Positions 1 to 7,092 of a DNA stretch of 9,864 bases are shown piece by piece. Position 1 is the first letter of the stretch, and each line of letters begins with the position of its first letter. The position numbers and the translations under genes are program-made. Under the pieces are notes generated by a model. The model searched no databases. It had not been told where the DNA came from and worked only from the letters and a program-made list of their open reading frames with translations. Source of the stretch: Pirellulaceae bacterium (GTDB lineage Bacteria > Planctomycetota > Planctomycetia > Pirellulales > Pirellulaceae); contig JASLRF010000360.1 in the NCBI GenBank assembly GCA_030744095.1, positions 1 through 9,864 of the forward strand, given 5' to 3'.

Positions 1-2790
1 ATGCTGGACTTTGTGGTTAAGGCCGTCCACAACCATCGAGGCAAAGAGCGTGGCGATCTCGCCGGTGTTGTTGTGTTTGGACGCAACGCCACGATCGAGA
101 TTCCGCCATTCGACGATGACATTCTCGTGTTGGGCGGGCTCGAATCTCACGTCAACCTGCGATCGGATGCGACGAATCTCTCCGCGGCGCTCAAGTTAGC
201 ACAGGCCTCGTTTGCCGAAGGTTCGTCCAAACGCATTGTGATCGTCACCGATGGAAATGAGAACCTGGGAGATGCCCGAGCGATTGCCGCGTCATTGGCC
301 GAAGATGGAATTGGCATCGACGTGGTTCCCGTGAAACTGACGATGCGCTCAGAGGTTGCCGTCGAGCGCGTCATGATGCCGGCCGACATTCGTCGTGGCC
401 AACCGATGGAAACGCGTGTGGTCTTGAACAACTTCTCCGACGAGACGATCGCCGGTCGGGTCACGTTCAGGCGGAAAGCTGGTTTGCATGACGAGTTTCT
501 CGGCGAAATCGATGTCGAACTTTCACCGGGAAAGAAGGTCCTGAGTTTTGCTGACAAGATTGACAATCCAGGGGCCTACACTTATCAGGCGGACTTTGTT
601 CCAACGGATCCACAAGACGATTTGATGTCACAGAACAACCGCGCGACGGCCTTCACGCATGTGCGCGGTAAAGGGAGCGTCCTGCTGATCGAGGACTGGC
701 AGAATCCCGGCGAATTCGATTATATGATTGATCGGCTGCGCGCCAGCGACATTGAAGTCGATGTAATGGCGAGTGACAGTCTGTTCACCCGCATGGGGGA
801 ACTGCAAGCGTATGACTCGGTGATCCTCGCCAATGTGCCTCGCAGCAGCGGCGACGACGCGCAGTCCGTCGCCAGTTTCAGTGACCAACAGATTAAGATG
901 TTGGTAAAGAACACCGAAGAAATGGGCTGTGGATTGCTGATGCTTGGCGGCCGCAACAGTTTCGGCGTGGGAGGCTGGTCGAACACGGAACTTGAAAAGG
1001 CGATGCCCGTCGACTTTCAGATCAAGAACGCCAAGATTCGCGCGGTCGGTGCCGTGGCGATGATGATGCACGCATCGGAGTTGGCGGAAGGGAATCACTG
1101 GCAGAAAAAGGTGGCCGAAAAGGCGATCAATGCGTTGGGTCCGATGGACTATTGTGGCTTGATCCACTGGGATGGCGACGACCATTGGTTGTGGGGCGAA
1201 CCACAGGGCATTATTCAGGTTGGTAACAGACGAAACATGATGCTGGCGCGGCTGGGGCGAATGCAGCCGGGAGACATGCCGGAATTTGAGCCCGGTATGA
1301 AGAGGATGTTGGTTTCGTTTCAACGCGTCAACGCTTCGGTCAAGCTGATGATCGTCATCTCTGATGGCGATCCTTCGCCACCATTGGACAGCACCTTACG
1401 GCGGTACAAACAAGCGGGAATTCAAGTTACTACGGTGGCCGTTGGTACGCACGGACCGGCTGGCCATAAGACGTTACAGCAAGTCGCCAATGTCACAGGA
1501 GGACGCTACTATGTCGTCAAGGACCCCCGTGCCTTGCCGAAGATCTATGTGAGCGAAGTTCGCCGCGTGGCCCGACCGCTGATCTTCGAGCCGGAGTCAC
1601 CGGTGCAACCTCAGATCACGTATCCCCACGAAATCTTGCAGGGGATCGAAGGCAATCTACCGCCGATATCCGGTTTCGTGATGACGACCTTGAAGGAGAA
1701 TCCGCTGGTCGAAGTGGCCGCGATTTCGCCGCTACCCACCGACGAAAAGAACTCCACCATTCTGGCATCTTGGACCTATGGACTGGGACGGACGGCCGTC
1801 TTGACAACCGACGCGGGACATCGTTGGGCTCGCTGGACCGACTGGGAAAACTACGACAAGTTCTTTTCGCAATTGGTACGTTGGTCGATGAGGCCAGTGA
1901 ACGACATGGGTAAGTTTTCGGTGGCCACGGTCGTCAAGGATGGCAAGGTCCGCGCGGTCATCACAGCCTTAGACAAGAATGACGATTTCCTGAACTTTCT
2001 CAACATGGCCGGCACGGCCACAAGCCCCGATTTAGAGTCGCTCGACATCAAGTTCGAGCAAGTCGCACCAGGCCGCTATGTGGGCGAGTTTGATTCGGAC
2101 AAGGATGGAAATTACTTCCTGACAGTTAGCCCAGGTCCTGGCTATGCACCGCTTCGAGCGGGTGTGAACGTCCCTTATTCGTCTGAATTTCGGGATCGCG
2201 AAACCAACATGGCGTTGCTCAATGACCTCGCAAGAAGGAAGCCCAAAGATGGAAAAGAGGGCGTACTGATCGACGGTGATCTGGATTCCAACGACTTCGG
2301 TTCGCTCCTGTCGGTCAATTCGTTTCGAAGTGATCTGGCCCCAGCCGTTGATTCTCAAGATGTCTGGCCCTTCTTCTTGGTTCTCACATCCTGTCTCTTT
2401 TTTGCCGATATTTTTGTGCGACGCGTCACCATCAACTTCGATTGGGTTGCGCCGAGTGTCGTCTGGTTACGAAACAAAGTGTGGCGCATTCAGGTCGAAC
2501 AGAAAGTCGAGGAAGTCCTGGATCGCTTGAGAAGCAGCAAAGCAGAAGTCGCCGATCAGATCGACGACCGCCGTGCGGCGACGAGGTTTGAACCCGTTCC
2601 CGATGACATGGACGTCGCCTCGGCGAAAACATTGGAGGAAGTTCTTGAAGACACTTCACCGCTGTCGGGGCGACCCGGTTCGGAAAAACGACCGACGACA
2701 CAGATGACGCCTGATGCCGCCGACGAGGAGTCGTACACCACCAGGCTCTTGAAGGCGAAAAAACAAGCCTGGAAAGATCACCAAGAATAG
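1..2790 (+). CDS. Large VWA / glutamine-amidotransferase-like membrane protein, 5'-truncated by the window
   Basis: 929 residues are visible and the reading frame is open at base 1, so the first Met is probably internal. The first VWA domain (about residues 1-115) starts without its DxSxS strand but keeps the later metal-site elements: Thr in DATNL (56-60) and Asp84 in VTDGNEN. A beta-rich segment follows (about 119-220). Next comes a Rossmann/GATase1-like region (about 226-340) with LLMLGGRNSFGVGGW (312-326). A second VWA-like domain (about 345-520) has VISDGD at 452-457 but a degenerate MIDAS, MHASEL, at 356-361. A Trp-rich stretch (604-628) probably completes the GATase-like fold. One transmembrane helix lies at about 788-806, followed by a charged tail of about 120 residues. 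I see no clear catalytic Cys-His-Glu triad, so an enzyme activity is doubtful. By family it is an extracytoplasmic VWA protein partnered with MoxR. The missing N-terminus probably carries the first MIDAS strand and at least one membrane helix. The family call is strong; the function is unknown. Confidence 0.88.
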   Translation: MLDFVVKAVHNHRGKERGDLAGVVVFGRNATIEIPPFDDDILVLGGLESHVNLRSDATNLSAALKLAQASFAEGSSKRIVIVTDGNENLGDARAIAASLAEDGIGIDVVPVKLTMRSEVAVERVMMPADIRRGQPMETRVVLNNFSDETIAGRVTFRRKAGLHDEFLGEIDVELSPGKKVLSFADKIDNPGAYTYQADFVPTDPQDDLMSQNNRATAFTHVRGKGSVLLIEDWQNPGEFDYMIDRLRASDIEVDVMASDSLFTRMGELQAYDSVILANVPRSSGDDAQSVASFSDQQIKMLVKNTEEMGCGLLMLGGRNSFGVGGWSNTELEKAMPVDFQIKNAKIRAVGAVAMMMHASELAEGNHWQKKVAEKAINALGPMDYCGLIHWDGDDHWLWGEPQGIIQVGNRRNMMLARLGRMQPGDMPEFEPGMKRMLVSFQRVNASVKLMIVISDGDPSPPLDSTLRRYKQAGIQVTTVAVGTHGPAGHKTLQQVANVTGGRYYVVKDPRALPKIYVSEVRRVARPLIFEPESPVQPQITYPHEILQGIEGNLPPISGFVMTTLKENPLVEVAAISPLPTDEKNSTILASWTYGLGRTAVLTTDAGHRWARWTDWENYDKFFSQLVRWSMRPVNDMGKFSVATVVKDGKVRAVITALDKNDDFLNFLNMAGTATSPDLESLDIKFEQVAPGRYVGEFDSDKDGNYFLTVSPGPGYAPLRAGVNVPYSSEFRDRETNMALLNDLARRKPKDGKEGVLIDGDLDSNDFGSLLSVNSFRSDLAPAVDSQDVWPFFLVLTSCLFFADIFVRRVTINFDWVAPSVVWLRNKVWRIQVEQKVEEVLDRLRSSKAEVADQIDDRRAATRFEPVPDDMDVASAKTLEEVLEDTSPLSGRPGSEKRPTTQMTPDAADEESYTTRLLKAKKQAWKDHQE

Positions 2791-3038
2791 CGTCAGACGA
2801 GCGAATACATGGCGGCCCGTGTTCGCGTTGGTGCGTCAGCGGTTCGGTCTGCCCTTTGGCCAGAGGTGACGATACCGGCGTCGGAGTTTGAAAACCTCGT
2901 TCTCTTGATTTCCCCTGCGGGAAGTGGTTAATTACAGAATCTGACACGTCGAATTTGCTTGCGTTGGTGACTTATTTTGTGCGTCAAGCGTCGTTCGCTC
3001 ACCTCCACGCGATTCATTCGAACGGTATTCAACCTGGG

Positions 3039-3045
3039 TAAGGAG
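3039..3045 (+). promoter_or_regulatory. Shine-Dalgarno sequence of the moxR gene
   Basis: TAAGGAG ends five bases before the ATG at 3051. It is the only strong ribosome binding site seen upstream of a start in this window. It supports Met at 3051 over the in-frame Met six codons later. A strong site here fits moxR being the first gene of its operon. Confidence 0.75.
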
Positions 3046-3050
3046 CGTCC

Positions 3051-4085
3051 ATGAGTTCAGCGGCATCGATGGAAAATCAAGCGGAAGAATTCCGCACACG
3101 ATATGCGGCAGTACAAGAACAGATCGGGAGAGTCATCGTCGGACACGAAGAGATTGTCCACGGGGTGCTGACCTGTTTGTTCGTTGGCGGCCATTGTCTG
3201 TTGGAAGGCGTGCCAGGTTTGGGCAAGACCTTGTTGGTGCGCACGTTGGCTGAAGCGTTGAACCTCGATTTCAATCGCATTCAGTTCACGCCCGACTTGA
3301 TGCCGGCTGACATTCTCGGCACGAACATGGTCATGGAGGCATCGGATGGAAAACGGGTGTTCCAATTTCGAAAGGGGCCGATCTTCACACAGATTTGCCT
3401 GGCCGATGAAATCAACCGCGCAACGCCAAAGACGCAATCCGCCATGTTGGAGACGATGCAAGAGGGCACGGTGACCATTGGCGGTGAACGGCACACGCTG
3501 AGCCAACCGTTCTTTGTCTTGGCCACACAGAACCCGATCGAACAGGTAGGGACTTACCCACTTCCTGAAGCTCAACTAGATCGCTTCTTTTTCAAGCTGG
3601 TGGTTGGTTATTCAAATCGCGATCAGCTCTCGACGATTTTGGATCGCACGACGGCGGGCGAGAATGCGGTGCCGGAAAGAGTGATGGATGGCGCGGAGAT
3701 CATCCAATGGCAGCAGCTGATTCGCGACGTGATCATGGCCAAACATGTTCAGGACTATGTCGTCCGGCTAACATTGGCAACGCACCCCGATGGACCTTTC
3801 GCCTTGCCGGTGACAAATCAGTATCTCCGCTGGGGAAGCAGTCCGCGGGGCGCGCAAACACTGGCACTCGCCGCGAAAGTACGCGCTTTGCTCGAAGGTC
3901 GCTTCAACGTGAGCTTCGAGGACGTTCGACGCGTTTTTCTGCCAGCGATGCGGCACCGAGTGATCCTCAACTTTGAAGCCCAGGCGGAAGGGACTGAAGC
4001 GGACGAGGTGCTGTTGGAGATTCTGGAGAAGCTTCCTGAGAAAGCCGAAACCACGCCCGTCGCCGCCGCCGTCGTCGCCGAGTAA
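3051..4085 (+). CDS. moxR: MoxR-family AAA+ ATPase
   Basis: This is a 344-residue cytoplasmic AAA+ ATPase of the MoxR family, near the usual length of about 320-340. Motifs are intact: Walker A GVPGLGKT (53-60), Walker B CLADEINRA (116-124) with Asp119-Glu120, sensor 1 Asn161 in LATQNP, the LDRFFF stretch (176-181), and sensor 2 Arg266 in SPRGAQ. The lid domain covers about 195-330. The tail (about 331-344) is Ala/Val-rich, encoded by a GCC/GTC triplet run, and probably variable. MoxR proteins work as ATP-driven chaperones or remodellers for partner VWA proteins, and the next gene encodes the usual DUF58 partner four bases downstream. The start is fixed by a good Shine-Dalgarno sequence. The symbol is a family label; several MoxR paralogues are common in one genome, so orthology to a characterised member is not established. 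Confidence 0.96.
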   Translation: MSSAASMENQAEEFRTRYAAVQEQIGRVIVGHEEIVHGVLTCLFVGGHCLLEGVPGLGKTLLVRTLAEALNLDFNRIQFTPDLMPADILGTNMVMEASDGKRVFQFRKGPIFTQICLADEINRATPKTQSAMLETMQEGTVTIGGERHTLSQPFFVLATQNPIEQVGTYPLPEAQLDRFFFKLVVGYSNRDQLSTILDRTTAGENAVPERVMDGAEIIQWQQLIRDVIMAKHVQDYVVRLTLATHPDGPFALPVTNQYLRWGSSPRGAQTLALAAKVRALLEGRFNVSFEDVRRVFLPAMRHRVILNFEAQAEGTEADEVLLEILEKLPEKAETTPVAAAVVAE

Positions 4086-4089
4086 TCTG

Positions 4090-4986
4090 ATGCCAACTTC
4101 CGCCACGCAAACTCAGCTGCTTAGCCCGCAACTCCTGGCTCGGCTCGAACGTCTTGAACTTGTTAGCCGCAAGGTCTTTCGTGGCCGGCTGAAGGGCGAA
4201 CGCCGCAGTCGACGTAAAGGCCAGAGTGTCGAGTTCGCGGACTTTCGCAATTATGTTCAAGGCGACGACCTTCGATTTGTCGACTGGAATCTGTACGCCC
4301 GCTTGGACAAACTGTTTCTGAAGCTGTTCCTGGAAGAAGAGGATCTGCATTTTTATACGCTGATCGATACCAGCGCTTCGATGACTTTCGGTGAACCGTC
4401 CAAGTTGCAACACGCAAAGCAGCTCGCGGCGGCGCTTGGCTTCATTGGGCTGTGCCGAGCGGATCGCGTGAAAATCGAAACACTCGGTACGACGCGTGCA
4501 AAGCCGGGCCCGACGTTGCGTGGACGCGCCAGCCTGTGGCGAATGCTCGAGTATCTCGAAGGCATCGACGAAGCCCATAATGTCCCCCTTGCTCAGGGCG
4601 TAAAGGACTTTTGTCTGCGTAATTCGGGGCAGGGGATTCTGGTTTTGATTACTGACTTGATGGATAAGGCGGGTTACGAATCCGCATTGCGGTTCCTGTT
4701 GGCTCGGCAAATGGACGTCTATGTCATCCAGGTGCTTTCACAAGAGGAATTGCAGCCGGATGTAAAAGGCGACTTGAAGCTTGTCGATTGCGAAGATCAG
4801 GATGTTGCCGAGATCACCGTGAGCCGGCCCCTGCTGACGCGCTATCAAAAGACTTTGGCGGCGTTCATCGATGGTGCCCGCGATTACTGTACCCGTCGTG
4901 GCATGATCTATCTCATGACTAGCACGGACACACCCGTCGAAACGTTGGTGTTGAATTACCTTCGTCAGCGAGGGCTAGTACGGTGA
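4090..4986 (+). CDS. DUF58 domain protein with VWA-like metal site
   Basis: This soluble protein of 298 residues has the normal DUF58 length. The family signature is at 55-71: VQGDDLRFVDWNLYAR with flanking residues. It is followed by a VWA-type core with MIDAS DTSAS at 93-97, Thr142 as a possible metal ligand, and ITDLMD at 187-192. No membrane segment is seen. The ATG at 4090 is chosen because homology to the family begins just after it and it lies four bases past the moxR stop. A longer in-frame start at 3973 would only add residues read out of frame from the moxR 3' end. No Shine-Dalgarno sequence is visible, so translation is probably coupled to moxR. Its stop overlaps the next start. 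DUF58 proteins are regular MoxR partners; the role is inferred to be a substrate or adaptor of the ATPase, and its molecular function is unproven. Confidence 0.94.
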   Translation: MPTSATQTQLLSPQLLARLERLELVSRKVFRGRLKGERRSRRKGQSVEFADFRNYVQGDDLRFVDWNLYARLDKLFLKLFLEEEDLHFYTLIDTSASMTFGEPSKLQHAKQLAAALGFIGLCRADRVKIETLGTTRAKPGPTLRGRASLWRMLEYLEGIDEAHNVPLAQGVKDFCLRNSGQGILVLITDLMDKAGYESALRFLLARQMDVYVIQVLSQEELQPDVKGDLKLVDCEDQDVAEITVSRPLLTRYQKTLAAFIDGARDYCTRRGMIYLMTSTDTPVETLVLNYLRQRGLVR

Positions 4987-6974
4987 ACTGGCTCCCCGCG
5001 CTCAGCCCGCTTCAATGGGCATTCTTATTGGCCGTTCCTCCGGCAATCTTGTCTCTCTATTTCTTGAAGCTGAGACGGCAGCCCGTCGAAGTTCCCAGCA
5101 CGTACTTGTGGAGCCGTACAATCGAGGATCTGCACGTCAACTCGATCTGGCAGAAGCTGCGACAAAGCTTGCTGTTGTTCTTGCAGATTCTGGTTGTGAC
5201 ACTGGCGATTCTTGCCTGCCTCCGTCCAGGTTTCCGTGGCACCGAACTGATAGGTGATCGGTTCATTTTCTTGATCGACAATTCCGCCAGCATGAGTGCC
5301 AAAGACATGGGGCGCACTCGGTTGAGCGTCGCTCAGGAACGCGTGCTGGAATTGATCGACCAGATGAAGTCCAGTGACGTGGCGATGGTGATCAGTTTTT
5401 CGGATGTGCAGCGTGTCGAGCAGTCTTTTACACATAGCCGTGGCCAGTTACGACAACGCGTCAATCGGATTCAGCCGACGCAGCGGAGGACGGACTTGAG
5501 CGACGCATTGCGTGCCGCTTCAGGATTGGCAAATCCTGGGAGGACCAGCGAAGTGGGTACGAACGACTACCAAGTTGCCGACGCAATGCCGGCGACACTG
5601 TACATCTACAGCGATGGCGGTTTCGCTTCGGTGCCGGATTTTTCGTTAGGCAACCTCGAGCCGGTATACGTTTCCATTGGTGAAAAGCTTCCGAACAACG
5701 TAGGCATTGTTTCATTCAGTACGGAACAGAATGCGGAAAAACCAACTCAAATGCAGGCTTACGCGCGGCTCGAAAATAGCGGGACAGGCGCGGTGACGGT
5801 CGAAGTGGAATTGACGTTGGATGGTGAGTTTTTGGATGCCGCGAACGTCGATCTTCCGGCGCGTGACGAAGATGTTCCCGGCGCGACGGGAGTGCAATTC
5901 GAACTGGATCATCCTGGGCATGCCGTGCTGAAACTTGAAATTCAAGAGAAAGACGACTTGCTTCTGGACAACATCGCCTATTCGGTCGTGAACAATCCAC
6001 GGCAGGCGAATGTCTTGGTCGTTACGCCTGGAAACGAATCGCTGGAATATGCCTTTTCGACCAGCGAAGCAAAGCGGATCGCATACGTCAAGTTCGAGCC
6101 GCCGGCCACACTGACGACGAAAGAGCATCTGGCCGATGCTGAAACTGGGATCTTTGACCTGGTTATCTACGATCAATGCGTACCCACGGTGATGCCCACC
6201 GCGAATACCATGATCATTGGCAACGTGCCACCCATCGAGGGATGGTCCAAAGGCGAACTGTCCCCGGCACCTGTGATCATCGATACAGATCCAGCCCATC
6301 CGCTTACGCAGTTGGTGCAGATGGGAGATGTGAAGTGGAACTACAACGGATTCTCGATTACCGGGCCACCCGGTTCGTCCTCGCTCATGGATGCCGAAAT
6401 TGGGCCATTTCTCGTGATTGGTCAGCGCGACGGATTTGAAGACGTCGCATTGGGCATGGACATTATCGGCAAGTATGCCGACGGCAACGTGGGACCAAAG
6501 ACAGAATGGCCGATCCGGCGGAGTTTCCCCGTTTTCATGATGAATACGTTGCGATACTTGGGCGGCGCGCGAACCTCGTATTCCACTGAGAGTACTCAAC
6601 CCGGTTCCTCTATTAACATCCGCTCGAGCTTGCCCGTCGAACAGATTCGCGTGACGTCGCCTTCGGGCGATGTCACCACGCTCGATCGGGAATCACAAAA
6701 TACGTTTGTCTATAGTAAGACGAACGCCACAGGAGTCTATGAAACGAAAGAGGGTCGTGGGCGAGAGGTGTCGCAGCGATTTGCCGTGAACCTGTTCAGT
6801 AGTCGGGAAAGCGACTTGCGACCGCGGGAGGAAATCGAGCTGGGGTACGAGAAAATCGACGGTCAATCGGCTTCCGAGCCCGCGCGGAAGGAGCTGTGGA
6901 AATGGCTGCTCATTTTCGCGCTGGGTGTTCTGATCTTCGAGTGGTACGTCTACAACCGACGTGTCTATCTGTAG
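4983..6974 (+). CDS. BatA-type VWA membrane protein
   Basis: The protein has 663 residues. Its N-terminus matches the BatA-type membrane domain: helix 1 at about 10-28, the VPSTYLW motif at 37-43, and helix 2 at about 61-80. A VWA domain follows with complete MIDAS: DNSAS (99-103), Thr170 in RRTDLSDAL, and Asp211 in YSDGG. After a beta-sandwich-like region (about 240-340) comes a Rossmann-like segment (about 341-420) with NVLVVTPGNE (343-352) and FDLVIYDQCVP (391-401). A last helix (about 639-657) leaves a short basic tail. The start is GTG, overlapping the DUF58 stop by four bases (GTGA), which indicates translational coupling. The three helices put the VWA domain between helix 2 and the C-terminal helix, probably outside the cytoplasm. 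It resembles a shorter version of the large VWA protein at the left edge. Function beyond MoxR/Bat-type partnership is unknown. Confidence 0.93.
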   Translation: MNWLPALSPLQWAFLLAVPPAILSLYFLKLRRQPVEVPSTYLWSRTIEDLHVNSIWQKLRQSLLLFLQILVVTLAILACLRPGFRGTELIGDRFIFLIDNSASMSAKDMGRTRLSVAQERVLELIDQMKSSDVAMVISFSDVQRVEQSFTHSRGQLRQRVNRIQPTQRRTDLSDALRAASGLANPGRTSEVGTNDYQVADAMPATLYIYSDGGFASVPDFSLGNLEPVYVSIGEKLPNNVGIVSFSTEQNAEKPTQMQAYARLENSGTGAVTVEVELTLDGEFLDAANVDLPARDEDVPGATGVQFELDHPGHAVLKLEIQEKDDLLLDNIAYSVVNNPRQANVLVVTPGNESLEYAFSTSEAKRIAYVKFEPPATLTTKEHLADAETGIFDLVIYDQCVPTVMPTANTMIIGNVPPIEGWSKGELSPAPVIIDTDPAHPLTQLVQMGDVKWNYNGFSITGPPGSSSLMDAEIGPFLVIGQRDGFEDVALGMDIIGKYADGNVGPKTEWPIRRSFPVFMMNTLRYLGGARTSYSTESTQPGSSINIRSSLPVEQIRVTSPSGDVTTLDRESQNTFVYSKTNATGVYETKEGRGREVSQRFAVNLFSSRESDLRPREEIELGYEKIDGQSASEPARKELWKWLLIFALGVLIFEWYVYNRRVYL

Positions 6975-6988
6975 CCCAAACGCGCGAG

Positions 6989-7003
6989 CGCCGAGATTCG
7001 GCG
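6989..7003 (+). terminator. Small hairpin after the operon, possible transcription terminator
   Basis: CGCCGA and TCGGCG form a perfect six-base-pair stem around the loop GAT, 14 bases after the stop of the BatA-type gene. There is no T-run after it, so it is not a standard intrinsic terminator. It may mark the operon end or be chance in GC-rich DNA. Confidence 0.25.
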
Positions 7004-7092
7004 GTTGACCGTGACTGACGGCGCAACGAAACTGAAAGGTACACTGGTACTGTTCTTGCCAGCCACTCCCAAGCCGCTGGGTTTCTTTCACC

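Noticed and set aside
2910..2923. Hairpin TTCCC-CTGC-GGGAA as terminator of the large VWA gene
   Set aside because: The stem is only five base pairs, there is no T-run, and it lies about 120 bases after the stop; chance is a good explanation.
2432..2947. Minus-strand open frame extending into the gap before moxR
   Set aside because: Most of it is antisense to the 3' end of the large VWA gene and the translation looks random.
4056..4082. GCC/GTC triplet run at the 3' end of moxR as a phase-variable repeat
   Set aside because: The run is short and imperfect and keeps the frame whatever its triplet number; it only changes an Ala/Val tail.
5712..6599. 295-codon minus-strand open frame opposite the BatA-type gene
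   Set aside because: It is a shadow of a well-supported gene; its translation is rich in His, Arg and Cys with no domain.
3051..6974. MoxR plus VWA genes as an anti-phage or NTPase-centred conflict system
   Set aside because: Such systems do use MoxR-VWA pairs, but here the partners are DUF58 and BatA-type proteins of the common Bat-like module, with no nuclease, protease or other effector nearby.
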